Origin: Cryptomeria japonica
Taxonomy: Eukaryota > Streptophyta > Pinopsida > Cupressales > Cupressaceae
Length of the DNA: 64,000 nucleotides
Assembly (NCBI RefSeq): GCF_030272615.1
Contig: NC_081406.1
Location: 460,004,072-460,068,071 of the forward strand
Reading direction: 5' to 3'
Under the pieces are notes generated by a model, which worked only from the letters and a program-made list of their open reading frames with translations, did not search any database and had not been told where the DNA came from. A program made the position numbers and the translations under genes. The first letter of the stretch is position 1, and the number at the start of each line of letters is the position of its first letter. Of the stretch, positions 24,785 to 37,151 are shown piece by piece.

Positions 24785-25260
24785 CAAGGGGGGGGCACAC
24801 ATGGGGGTCCATGTGGGTACCCTCCCCCGTATTTTTTGTATTCTTGCAAATTAAAATGTTTTTTTTTTTAATTTTTTTTTATTATTAAAAAAAATATATT
24901 TATATAATATTTTTGGTAAAAAGAAATGTTTTTTTTAATATATTTTTTTATATAAATAAAAATATATATAATAATAATTTATTATTATTAATATGTTTTA
25001 TAAATTAAGTTTTAATAAAGCTTAAATATGGCAATTAATTAATAAATTACGATTAGTTGTAATTAATTAATTGTATGAGAGGCAATATACATAAATTAAT
25101 TTTCAAAATTGTACTTTATTATTAATGCATATTTTTGTAATTAAATACTTAATTTGTTAATTCCGCTATTAATTAAATTAATTTTTTATATTTAATTAAT
25201 CATGGATTAATAAATATATTCATTAATTAATAGTTAATTTTAGTAATTTTCTTTATATGC
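24785..25260. other. GC-rich palindromic patch and very AT-rich tract
   Basis: Inside the giant LTR, an island with GGGGGGGGCACACATGGGGG and CCATGTGGGTACCCTCCCCC (24788-24829) can fold on itself. It is followed by about 420 bp that are almost pure A and T (T-runs at 24860-24885, AATTAATT blocks to 25260). Short open frames across it (24598-24888) are on both strands and not credible. Confidence 0.5.
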
Positions 25261-27275
25261 TCAAGCAAACAATCTGTTAATCTGGGAATGGATTTTCTTA
25301 ATTTGGCTTCCTTAAATATGTATATTTCCTTGATCTGTATAGTATAAATTGGTTCTAGAAAAGACAAATTTGTAGGATTTATTTTGAACTAGTATGTCAA
25401 TGATGTTTTAATTGAAGATTAAATTGGTTAATGGTTGTCTGATTATATTCATGTGAAATTGGTTTAAGAACTCATTATGGCTTATTATGTGTGTTCGATG
25501 CAATGAACCTTAGAGAGCTAGAAAACCAAGAACAACCTATACCTAGAGGAGGTAGATAACTGCAATTTGTCTTAGATCATTTAGAAAACTTGATCGACAT
25601 TTAATGTCTAAATTAATTTGGAGAAAGATTGTATCCTCTGGTTATTGCCTATGTGAGTTTAATTTTTGTATTCGCTTTTGTTTCAGTAATGGCAAGCCTT
25701 GCTTTGTTTGATTGGACCCTGTCGTATGGTTGATTTGGATACCTATTTCAGTCCTCGGTCTCGAGTTTCACTGTAGTTTTGTGGTGGTGTCGTATTTGGT
25801 CATATCCCTTTTGAGAGTGCCTCTTTTGAGTCGTGATTGACCAAATGGATGTTCCCTCCTTTTTGAACTCCATTCGTTTGACCATGTGTATTCCTTGGTT
25901 TCTGAGGTCGCTTGAGTATAGTCTTGTGTCATATGGGAAGTGGCTTTCAATTGGGGGCCACACCCAAACTGGTTGCTGGGTAACCCATCGAAAGTGAGTC
26001 TAATAAGTGATAACCTAACAGTAGATTAGAATGTAATCTCTAAGTAAGACAATTGTGCCTCACACATGAGATGAGTGCTAACATAGACTCGACATGCTGT
26101 GAGAAGGCCTGAAATGGCAAACCATCATCCTTGTCTTCACAAAAGGATGTGTGGGTCCACATGAGGCTTGGATGGGCTAGAGGTTCGGATTAGGTTGCTA
26201 GGGTAACCCAGTGTATGGGGCCGGAACCTATGAAGACCTACCAGGGTAGCCATACTAGGTTGTGTGATGACACTTGTCTCTATGTTCGCTAGTGTGTGTT
26301 GATGTATGGTCTTGATAGGAGCACTTTTGTGGAGTCCTCCTATTGCTTATGCCCTTGTGAGTACCTAGTTTCATGTTAGACCTTTGGTGGTGATGACTCA
26401 GTTTTGTGGATGCTCTTATGGACCTTGTATTAGCTTTGATTATGTTCAGCTGTATCCTTTCCTTTTCAGGGATCGTTTATGTATTTATTGACCGATGTGG
26501 TCGTTTGTATATTGATTATGTTTCGCCTTGATGGAAAGATTGTAAATTATGAGAACCTCATGTATTCGTAACTTTATTAATTATCAGAGGGGTCTTGCAG
26601 TTGAGCAGACCTAGAGATGTAGCCCTTTAGGGGTGAACTCCGAGATCATCTTGTTGTTATTCGATGCTTTTGTCCTTATATTTCATGTTTAGTGTTATCA
26701 TGTATGAATAGCTTATGTTAGAATACATAAGTGGATAAGATGGAATTAACTTTAAATGCTTATATGTAGTCCTTTCTTGAATGCAGTAAATTGGAATATG
26801 AAAGAATGTAGCTTAGGATAATGGATTATATTCAATCATTATTAAGGAAATTAAGTGTGCATGAAAGATCTCATATGTTTATGATGAAATTCTAGTGTGT
26901 TAGAATATTAGATGCGTGGCTTATATTTTAATGAAAAGCTTGAATGTAAGGTATGAATGAATCATAATGGATAAACATTAGCATGTGATTTATATTTTCA
27001 TCTATCTGAAAGAAATTATCCTTGTTTAGGAATTCTCTCGTTATAAGATAAACAACTTATTGGATTAATTGTCTGAGTTAAGTTAATTGTATAATTAAGT
27101 AATCACGTTGGGAAACTCTTCAGGTGGTAGTTGATGTCTTCCACTATGTAATCTGAATCTTTGATATCTTGTTGTATCTTAATGTTGTGTAACTTAAAAA
27201 AAAAAAATTATTGCACTCTATTCTTGTGTTATGGCTTTATCCCTTCGGGGTTTCCTGGCGGGGCATTACAACAAG

Positions 27276-28393
27276 CATGTAGTTTTGCACTTCAACGAAT
27301 TCATGACATGACAAGATTATGATTGAGCAAACATAAAAACATATGATCGACTTATTAAAACTAAACACATTAACTGTTAACAAAAAAAAATTCGGCATGA
27401 AACATATTGTTTGCTTGTTTGCCTATTTTCTCTTGATTGTTTCTGATTTTCTTTTTTGGTGACATTTCTTTTAGCTTTTCCAGGATGTCTTTGACTAGAG
27501 ATTTTATCTCTAGGATGTCATTGACTATAAAGGCGAGGATGGGGCATGTTCACTTGTTTGTTGCTTGCGGGATATTCCTTAGGAATATGATGACACGTCT
27601 TAGGGCATGATCACTTAAGATCATCAAGGACATATTGGTCTGATACACACTGAGGCATTCCTTTACTATTTGATATATTTTCTTTCTCGTAATTGGTGTG
27701 ACTGATTCATTTGGTTCTAATTGATATCCAAATGATTTTTTGCCTTTTGCTATAATAAGATCGATGATGATACAACCACTTAAAAAGCACAAGAATTCTC
27801 ATCACTTTTATATCCTCTTTCTCATCATTCTCATGATCATTACTTTTCTCTTCTCATCCTCCTTCTCATCTATCTTTTTCATCATTTCTTTCATCATATT
27901 CTTCATTCTTCTTATTCTAGTGTGGTCAATCAAACACTTTATCTAATTGATGCAATGTCTTTGAATCTTTAATCTCTTTATCAACCACCTTGCTTCTTGC
28001 AATCTCAATGCCCTGGATCAATCAATCAATTGTTGGATCACCTTATCTTGCACTAGCATCAATCCCTATCAACTTAATTAGCTCAATCAGCTTAATCAGC
28101 TTATCAATTCGACTATACTGTTCATTTCCATCAATTGTTCAGTTACGCCTCATCAACTATGCATTTCTATTAAATGTACATCTCAATCTAATCACTTGTG
28201 CAATATAAATCATCCAATATTCTCTCTCGTGATCTATCGAGAGATCAATCTCCATCATTATGTTCGATCAATCTCTCGAGGGGGCATAGCCAATCAATCA
28301 TTATCCTTACCAGGACACCTATGGGGCATATATCAGTTGATCATTTTCTTTGAAACAATGCAACAAGCTGCATTGTCTCAAAGAAGGGCAAAA
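27276..28393 (+). other. 3' internal end of a Tat-lineage Ty3 element
   Basis: Non-coding, with a C/T-rich stretch at 27800-27910 (CTTCTCATCCTCC..) and, from about 28270, CTCTCGAGGGGGCATAGCC, ACCTATGGGGCATAT and TTTGAAACAATGCAACAAGC, ending AAAGAAGGGCAAAA just before an LTR. That pattern matches the untranslated end and polypurine tract of plant Tat elements as I know them. Part of it was parted from 16541-16777 by the giant LTR insertion. The minus-strand frame at 27550-27792 has no recognised domain. Confidence 0.5.
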
Positions 28394-29355
28394 TGTAGAC
28401 ACATAAAAATTTCCATTAATTTGTCCTCATTTAATTTTAAATTTCTCCGAACATCGGCCGAGTCCTTATTATTACATTATTATTTCTCCATAATTCATTA
28501 TTCATAATTTCCATCTTTTATTATATTATTATTAATATCTTATCATTTATCCATTAAATTTATTAAATAAAATATTATATCATATTCATGCATACACCTT
28601 CATGCATTCACGTTATACACATTTCTCTATTTATTTAATAAAACCCTTAAATATCTCCTCCTACCACTTACCATTTCCCATTTACCACTCATCTTGCATT
28701 ATCCCATATTCATCTGACAACATGAACTCGCTAGGAGAAAATTTATTTAAATAAGGCCCCCTCTCTTATTTGGGAATCTCATCTTTATGTGTCGAACTTA
28801 TGTCAATTTGCATCCCATTATCTTAACATCTTATCCGCTATCTTTGCATTCTCAAATCTTGATTTCCTCATAGCTTTTTGCATAAGTGCTTCTGAGAGAA
28901 AATATATATTAAATGTAAAATCTTGGGGAATAGGAGTGCAATGGAGTGGATTTTTGTTGCATGCATGTGTGTTTTAGCTTAGATATTTGTATTTGCATTT
29001 GTGTGTTTTGTAGGTACTTCATTGTTGGATGTTGGAAGATTGAATCTTTTATTCAATCCATTTCCTCCATCTACACTTATAAACATCCCCCACTTTGGAG
29101 CACAAAGGATCCCATCTCATATTAATTTAGGCATTATTACTATAGGCATATCCATTCTAGAATATCATTTGAGCATTGTTATTATAGGCAATTTCATCTT
29201 AGATCTAGTTTAATTTGATCATTTTCTAGCTTAATTGCATCAACATCATAGTTTAATCATGCATATCATTAGCTTAATTATACTCTTGGATCAATCTATC
29301 ATAATCAGTCTCATCTAGCTTTCATATCATCATCATTTCAAATCCTTCATCTACA
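28394..29355 (+). repeat. Probable 3' LTR of the plus-strand Tat element
   Basis: Starts TGTAGACACATAAAAATTTCC right after the purine tract. TCTACA at 29350-29355 would pair with TGTAGA as an inverted end, giving 962 bp, close to the 986-bp candidate at 43229-44214. The right end is uncertain: sequence up to about 29510 could also belong. Confidence 0.45.
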
Positions 29356-29523
29356 TGTAGTCAAGTCACTGGGATTGCTTATCCAAATCTGAGAGTAAAT
29401 CCATACTCGCATCTCTTAGGAGGCGATAGGTCTCTTTGTCATGGTTTATCTTTTGTTTGATTTTAATTTGCTAGCCATGCTTGTAATGATCTATGGAGTG
29501 TTTTTTTTCAAGCTGTAGCTACC

Positions 29524-31296
29524 CTACTTGACACGCATGACAATATCTATTACCATATTTTCTTGTTCAGATGTTTTTGGTACTATATTGCTAGATGATT
29601 TTGTGTTAGTTTCTTGTAGAAGTTGCCTCATATCTTCACCATCTGATTCCATACTAGGATATGTTGGTGCTCTTCTGCTTTTTTGAGATGAAGAGGGAAA
29701 TACTCGTATTGTTAATAAATTATGAGGTATGTATTTTGAGGGTATCTTAGGCTTGTTCAGTATATCTAGTGTACGTTGCCTTGCCTCTGCTGTCTTTGGT
29801 ACATGTTTATATCCCAAACCTTGATTATTTGGGTTTTCATGTGGTAAAATAGGTTCTAATCTACCTTGCTTCTTTAATCCCAATCCTGTGGTACCATCGT
29901 GCCCATGTTTTGTAGCATCTTGAAACTGTTGCCATATTGGTGTAGAGGTAACCTGGGTATTGTCATGTCATCTTCTTCTCTATATATCCACTAATTAAAA
30001 TCTCCCTTTAGAGATTCTTCTTGTAACTCTCCCCATCTAATGAAAGAGTATGAATCTGAGTACTTCACTATCTCTTTTCCTTTATCTTGCTTCATCACTA
30101 TGTTCTGAGGCTTCCCAAAAGACCTAGGCAAAAGGGATGATTATCTACCATTCAAGGTACTTGAAATGGAATATTACCCACAACCAACCTCCTTAATTTG
30201 TAAAGAAGATGTGGTAGGTGTATTTTTTTCTATTTTTGTGACTTTAAATGATTCCAATTGTAAGTGAAGTGGAGATGTTTGATTGTTTGGTACTTGATTG
30301 TCTATGCTTGCCCTTAAATAATTGCAGTGTTGAAAAGGGTTTGGGTCGCCATGAATGGTGATCTCAATGCCATTGTATGGGAACTTCACACATTGGTAAA
30401 AAGTTGAAGGTACTTCCTGCATGGCATGTATCAATTAACGACCTAATAGAATATTGTACCCTAATTCTTTGTTTAGGACTTGAAAGGTGATGTCTGTTAT
30501 GACTGGTCCTATTTGTATTGGCAAAGTCACTACACCCTTAGAAGGGTGTTCCTCATCATCATAAGCTTTGATATTGATTCTCTTAGAAGAATCAATATAA
30601 TGTTCAGAATATCCTAAAGCTTTAATCAAATGCAATGTGTGTATGTTAAGGCCAGCTCCACCATCTATAAATACTCTTTGAACTTTCTTTTGGTCAATCA
30701 AAGCTTTCAAGTGTAAGGGATCATTATGCATGGGTCAATATGTAGGTACATCCTGCTCAGTGAATGTGACCTTTGAAGTTGCCAAGTTTCCAACCATGGA
30801 ATGGAATGTGTTCTTGTTAATATCTCTGGCACCAACTGAATCTTGTAATGCTTTGTCAAGGACTGCCTTATGAGCTGGCGAGATGCACAGTAACTCAAAT
30901 AATAAAATTTGAGCTAGATTTCGCTTCAACTGATCCACCATATTGTAAATGCTATTTGTTGAAGGGGGATTTGAAGTTACCCCTTGCAATGTGACCTTTG
31001 ATCTTCTAGTGGTGACAACCACTATGTCATATACTGCACTAAGTGCATTTATGGCATAATAAAATGCAACATTAGTATAATTGGCATTATTGTTTTGTGC
31101 ATTGGAACTAGAAGCCTTTCCTTTGATCTTTGAAGATGGTATGATGTGTGTTTGGTGTCTTACTAGAATCCATAGTAATGTCGCCTTGATCAATGAGATC
31201 TTGTATGAGGTTCTCTAGTTTGTAGCAACTTGTTGTATTATGACCTTTATTGCGGTGGTATTCATAGAAATCATTGTCATTCCACCAAGCGGGCTT
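29524..31296 (-). pseudogene. Tat-lineage gag (C-terminal part) and protease, element G
   Basis: Read leftwards from 31296: a knuckle-like YEYHRNKGHNTTSCYKLENL (about 31270-31205) and IQDLIDQGDI, then a gag tail (31193-30735). Next is an aspartic protease (30731-30435) with VFIDGGAGLNIHTL and NILLGR, where the DGGAG loop is typical of Tat elements. Last is a glycine-patch-like part (29883-29524, MGLKKQGRLEPILP, NQGLGYKHV), which in this lineage lies before reverse transcriptase. Reverse transcriptase is absent: the element is cut near 29521. The N-terminal half of gag lies beyond element H at 38569 onwards. Confidence 0.8.
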
Positions 31297-31301
31297 AAAT
31301 G

Positions 31302-32716
31302 TGTTGGCATATGATGAACCAACATGTTGATATGATGATAATGTATGTTGTCATTGATGTCAATAAGTGTAAGTGAACCGGTATTTAGATTGGAAGAAGT
31401 TGGAGAACTGGTATGAAGAAATGCAGTGAACTGGTGTCAGGGTTTCACTGAGTGTGACTATCGGTTGGTAGTCTCAGTTATAGGGTTTCCAGTTTGGAAA
31501 TCTCACTTGTGCGATGCAACCGATGACATTCTATGTTAAGTTAGCTAACAGATGAATATGAGATCATGATGCCACCTTAGCTTTGTGCACATGAAGGATT
31601 TCCTTGAGGATCTTGCATGAGAAGATCGACTACATTAAATGTCTACCTCGGGAATGAACATTCTTCTTAGCGGTATGAGAAGAAAGTGTGATGAGTTACT
31701 AATTTCTATGTGCGGTGAAGATTAGACAATGCATATTGTCTTGTGATATGTTTGAAATTGTATTGCTCTATGCAAAGTGTTTGGACGGTTAGGATTGGAC
31801 CGCTTGTATTGTAAACCTAAAATGGTTAGGGTTTAGGGTTTATGCTACTGACCTAATTGTTTTCTATAAGGTCGATGATTTTTGTTATTGTAAGTTGTTG
31901 GAAAATGTTGTGTGTGTATCCAAGCAATGAGATACTTGCCAGACCAGTAAGAGAAAACTACAGAGTGTGATTGCAGAAGTAGAGGAACTGAAAAGGATCT
32001 GCCTTACAATATAGTGTTTTTATCGTATCAAAGCTTTACATATTGTATTCTAGCCATTTCAATAGAAGGAAAATCCCTTTTCCAGGTAGCTTTAATAGGC
32101 TTACTGTAAATCATCTAACTAGGTGACTCAAGATTCATTGAGTTCTTCAAATCCTCTAGCAAGGTAACTTTTAACAGGGTTTCAACCTTTAACAGGGTAT
32201 ATAGCCATCCCTTAACCGGGTGATCTTTAATAGGATCGGTTCCTAGCAGAACTTTATTGTGAAGTTTTTAACCGGACTAGGCTCCTAACAGAGCGAGCTT
32301 CAAAAGAGTTCAAAAACAAGCTTGTGGGTATTCATCCCCACCGTGGTTTTTCCCATTTGGGTTTCCATGTGAAAAATTTGTGTGTCATGTGTTGTGCATT
32401 TTTCATGTGATGATTAAGTGTTCTTTGTTTAAGTGATTATGCATGCAGAGCTAATGGTTATGGTATTGGTGACACACCACATGCATATGTTTATGGGTAA
32501 AGTAGTTATCAAGTATTAAATGTATTTGAAATGTTCAGACTTACCGGTCTATGTTGTCTGAAGTCTTACTGTGTTTAACTGATATTGCCAATGAAGACAA
32601 CCAGTTAGTGTTGTTTTAGATTGAAAAGATTGTTAGAAAGTATTTGACTGTACTGATTCACCCCTCCCCCCCTCTCAGTACCAGTTAGGGAATATGTTGT
32701 TCATCATTATTCATCA
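31302..32716 (+). repeat. 5' LTR of element H
   Basis: TGTTGGCATATGATGAACC to ATTCATCA. It contains CCTTTAACAGGG/CCTCTAGCAAGG-type short repeats (32150-32290), CCACCGTGGTTTTTCCC (32340) and ATTCACCCCTCCCCCCCTCTCAG (split tract, about 32655). Confidence 0.92.
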
Positions 32717-32718
32717 AT

Positions 32719-32730
32719 TGGTATTAGAGC
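32719..32730 (+). other. Primer-binding site of element H (one mismatch)
   Basis: TGGTATTAGAGC, one C-to-T change from the initiator tRNA-Met complement, two bases after the LTR. Confidence 0.88.
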
Positions 32731-32787
32731 AACTCCAGGTCCTTGGTGATATAAGCTTAACCACTTGAGGTAAAATATCCCGCCTTA

Positions 32788-35700
32788 ATGATGAAGAGAG
32801 AAGGTCCTAAGTTTAATAGAGATAACTTTAAAATATGGAAGGACAGAATGAAGATCTATATCAAAAGTTTTGGTGCTCAACACTGGAGCTATGTTGAAAA
32901 TGTCTATGTAATTCCCACTGGCACTTTAATTGATGATAAAAAAAGAGAGATTCAAGAAAATGGGAAAGTCATGGAAGCCCTTATTAGCATTTTGTCTGAT
33001 ATTGAGTTCATTGATGTAAAAGATAAGGACATTCCTAAAGATGTATGGGACACATTGGAAACTATTTATGGCGGTGATGAGCATGTTAGACAATCTAAGG
33101 AAGAGAGCCTTAGAGGAGAATTTGAAGACATGAGGATGGTTGAAGGTGAGACCATTCAACAATATGGCATAAGAATCAAGACTATTGTTGGAGATATCAA
33201 GAAAATTGGTGGAACAATTGATGATGCCACCATTGTTAGTAAAGTCTTGAGATCATTGTTACCGGTCCAAGCAATTAGAGTTGCTGCTATTCAGGAACTA
33301 AGGTCTATTGACAAACCCAAGGTATCCTTAGACTCTACCATTACAAAGTTAACTGCATATGAGTTTAATAGCTATGTTTGCAGTGTTCAAAAGACTGAGT
33401 CATCTTTTAGAGAATCTGTTGCACCAACCGGAAAAGGAAAAGAAGCAAGTACCAGTTATGAATCCATGCAAAGAAGAGGTATGGATGATGAAAAAATTTT
33501 GATTGAGTTTGAAGCTCTTCTTGCCAAGAGACTTCCAAAAGGTACTGGAAAATATAGAGGTAAGCTTCCTTTAAAATGTTTTTCCTGCAATAAGATAGGA
33601 CATATAGCTATTAACTGTCCTAACAATGAGAATAAGGATAAACTAGATAGGTTTAGAAAGTATAAAGGAGTAAATATAAGAAATTGTCTTATTGCAGTGG
33701 ATGAAGGTATTACTGATGAAGAATCTGAGGATGAAGAAAATGAAGACATGGTATTAGTAGCTGTAAAGGAAGAAGTGTCTAACAAGAAAGAACTTGTCTC
33801 TTGCATTGACAACTCTAATGAGTGGATAATTGATAGTGGTTGTTCTCACCACATGACTGGTGATAGGAGAAAGTTTTTGTCTATAGAAGAATATGATGGA
33901 GGTGTTGTCAGATTTGGCAATGATGCACCATGTTTGGTGAAAGGTAAAGGATCCATCTCACTGACTGGAAAAAGCAGTGTAGATGATGTCTACTGGGTAG
34001 AAGGTCTTGAGCATAACCTATTGAGTGTTGCTCAGCTAAATGATAAAGGACTCATTCTAGAGTTCAAAGGTGGAGTCAGCAGTATAAATGGTAAAAGTGG
34101 TGTCAAATTTATTTGCATCGTTAAGTAGACCAGAGGTAACCTGTTTCAGTTGAATGCCAAGATAAGTCAGTGCCTGATGGTGATGTTTGATGACAGTCGG
34201 ATATGGCATAGGAGACTTTGTCATATGAACTTTGATAATAATGTAAAGGCTAGTAAGATCAAGGCAGTAAGAGGATTGCCTTTAACAAACAAACTAGATA
34301 ATTCTTTGTGTAGAGAATGTCAACTTGGGAAGATGTCTTCCTCAACTTTCAAAGGTAAGTCTTTTTCAGCAGAAAACTTACTTGATCTTGTGCATACTAA
34401 TTTGTGTGGTTCTATGAAAACTAGAAGTATTCAGGGAGATAGGTATTTCGTGATTCTTACTGATGACTGCTCAAGAATGATGTGGGTCACATTCTTGAAA
34501 GACAAGTCTAAGGCGTTTGGCAAGTTAAAAGCCTTTAGATCATTAGCAGAGAAGGAAAGTGGTCAAAAGATAAAATGCCTAAGAACTGATCAAGGAGGTG
34601 AATTCACTTCTGATGAATTCAACAAGTACTTTGAAGATAGCAGTATCAAGAGGTAGTTGTTTGCCCCAAGGACACCACAACAAAATGGCATAGCAGAAAG
34701 GAATAACAGGACTATAATTGAAGTGGCTAGAATAGTGTTGATCCAAGGAAAGGTTGCTCACACTTTTTGGAGAGAAGCGGTGAGCACTGTAGTCTATACT
34801 ATGAACTGGGTACTCATCAAGAAAGGTAGAGTTACAATCCCTTATGAGTATTGGACCGGCAAAACTCCCACTGTGAGTTATTTTAAAGTGTTTGGTAGTA
34901 AGTGTTATATCAAGACAGGTGAGCATCTGAGCAAATTTGATGCTAAAAGTGATGAAGGAATATTTCTGGGATATTCCACTAAGAGCAAAGCTCTCAAGTG
35001 CTACAACAATAAAATATGGAAAATTGTTGAGAGTATCAATGTAAGGGTTGATGAATCCCCTGAAAAACCTAAGGAAACCTATAGGGAAGAAGTGGAAGAT
35101 GAACCATTTATAGCCTTCTAGGAACCGATTAAGAAAGAAACAAGTAAAGATCTCGGTGTTCCTGTACCGATAGAAGTTGCAGTAGGAGAAGAAGAAGAGG
35201 TAGGTGAAGAAGAAGAAGAAAAACTAGCAGCACAAGCTAGAGTCATTCCTAGGTATGTAAAATTGCATCATGATCCAAAGCAAATAATAGGAGATAAAGA
35301 TGCGGGGATACTCACAAGAAGAAAGGTGAAAGAAAACTCTTGCATGATTTCCAAATTAGAGCCCAAGACTTCCGGAGAAGAACTTACATATGAAGACTAG
35401 ATTAAAGCAATGGAAGAGGAGCTAGACTAAATAGAAAAGAATGCAACATGGTCCTTGGTACCCAGACTAGAACACAAGAATGTCATAGGTACCAAATGGG
35501 TCTTCAGGAATAAGCTAAATGAAGAAGGCATAGTTGTGAGGAACAAGGCAAGACTTGTATGCAAAGGATATGCTCAGGAAGAGGGAGAAGACTATGGAGA
35601 AACCTTTGCTCCTGTGGCTAGACTGGAAGGTGTCTGAATGCTACTTGCAGTTGCAGCATTTAAGGGATTTAAGGTTTATCAGATGGATGTGAAGTCTACG

Positions 35701-36894
35701 TTTTTCAATGGAATCCTAGAAGAGGAAGTATATATTGAGCAATCGGAAGGGTTTGCCTTATCAAAAGATAGTAACATGGTGTGTAGATTACACAAAGCCT
35801 TGTATGGATTAAAACAAGCACCTAGGGCATGGTATGAACAGTTACACTCTCATCTTGTGAAGATTGGATTTCAGAGAACAAGTGAGGATAGCAACATCTA
35901 TCTAAAATTTGAAGGTGATCAGATTTTGATCTATGAAGTATTTGTAGATGACATAATCTTTAGAGGCAATAATATAACGAGTCATTCTTTTGTAGATGGA
36001 ATGAAGAAAGAGTTTGAGATGTCTCTGATTGGAGAGATAAAGCTCTTCATTGGTTTACAGATTCAGCAAATGAAAGAGGGTATCTTTATTACCCAGTCCA
36101 AGTATGTCAAAGAGGTATTGAAGACCTTTGGCATGGAGGAGAGAAAACCGATTGGTACACCAATGGTGATCGACTGTAAACTGACTAAGGAAGATGATTC
36201 AGTGTTGGTGAATGAGAAGGAGTACCGGTCAATGATTGGTAGGCTGCACTATGTGGTGCACAATAGACTAGATATTGCTCATGCAATGGGCATAGTAGCT
36301 CATTTTCAAAAAAGTCCAAGAGAATCCCACTTGGTAGCTGTGAAGCAGATTCTTAGATATCTGAAAGGAATAGTTGACTATGGATTGTGGTATCCACATA
36401 ATGGCAACTTTAACCTCAAAGTATATACTGATGCCGAATGGGTAGGTAATGTGGATGACCGAAAGAGAACAATTGGTGGAGCATTCTTTCTTGGTGGAAG
36501 ACTAGTCTCATGGACGAGTAAGAAGCAGAGCTGTATTTCTCAGTCTATAGTTGAAGCAGAATATGTGGTAGCATTTATGAACTACACTCAAGAAATCTAG
36601 ATGAAACATGTATTGGAAGGTTTCAAAGTACCTGTATCTGAACTGGTGAATATATTTTGTGACAACACAAGTGCAATAAATATTTCTAAGAATCTGGTAT
36701 TGCATGCTAGAAATAAGCACATTGAGCTTAAGTATCACTTCTTGAGAGAAAAGGTTCAGAATAAGGAGCTCGTACTAGAACATGTTTCCAGTAAGGAGCA
36801 ACTATCAGATATATTCACTAAGCCCTTACCGAAGACTACATTTACCTATTTGAGAGGTGAATTAGGGGTTTTGCCCCTTCATGAAGTCAACTAA
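32788..36894 (+). pseudogene. Copia gag-pol polyprotein, element H (one frame, seven stops)
   Basis: All pieces lie in one reading frame of 1,369 codons. Gag has FNRDNFKIWKDRM and knuckle CFSCNKIGHIAINC (about 33577). Protease WIIDSGCSHHMTGD is near 33820. Integrase has WHRRLCHMNF (34204) and CRECQLGK. Reverse transcriptase has YQMDVKSTFFNG (about 35680), ALYGLKQAPRAWY and FVDDIIF (about 35942). RNase H has YTDAEWVGNVDDRKRT (about 36424) and SDIFTKPLPK (about 36808). Stops end at 34128, 34656, 35121, 35400, 35430, 35637 and 36600. No frameshift is seen. Each stop is one transition away from a sense codon. Confidence 0.95.
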
Positions 36895-37136
36895 AGTTGC
36901 GTGATCCACATCAGTTAGGTACTACAGTGTCAAATCTTTCAAGATTGATGTGTTGAAGGATGCTACTCCATACGGGGAGCAGCATAGTGGAGAATGGAAG
37001 CTTGTGCCTCCACTTTGGCATTTTTGTCAAAGGGGGAGAAGATATCTAATGTATAGGGAGAAGATATCTGATGATATAGAATACACTGGTCTATGATGTC
37101 TACAGTTGCAATGCTACACTGAGTATTGCCATCAAT

Positions 37137-37151
37137 GCCAAAGGGGGAGAT
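37137..37151 (+). other. Polypurine tract of element H
   Basis: GCCAAAGGGGGAGAT immediately before the 3' LTR (TGTTGG at 37152). A second CAAAGGGGGAGAAG lies at about 37028 in the untranslated region. Confidence 0.85.

Larger units (their letters stand above)
16783..27270 (+). mobile_element. Giant Ty3-type solo LTR, split by element F
   Basis: TGTAGTACCCCTGCCC at 16783 and GGGGCATTACA ending at 27270 are flanked by ACAAG on both sides (16778-16782 and 27271-27275). That is a 5-bp target duplication. Removing element F and one copy of its duplication leaves about 3.8 kb. The ends look like Ty3/gypsy LTR termini. I found no internal copy of either end, no primer site and no pol, so this is best read as a solo LTR left by LTR-LTR recombination. 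A non-autonomous element of odd design is the alternative. Strand is inferred from the LTR ends. Confidence 0.7.

Noticed and set aside
24598-24888. Open frames on both strands in the giant LTR
   Set aside because: They overlap a G-run and T-run patch and contradict each other; no family features.
27550-27792. 80-codon minus-strand frame as a gene
   Set aside because: No domain, start context or neighbour supports it, and it lies in an element's untranslated region.
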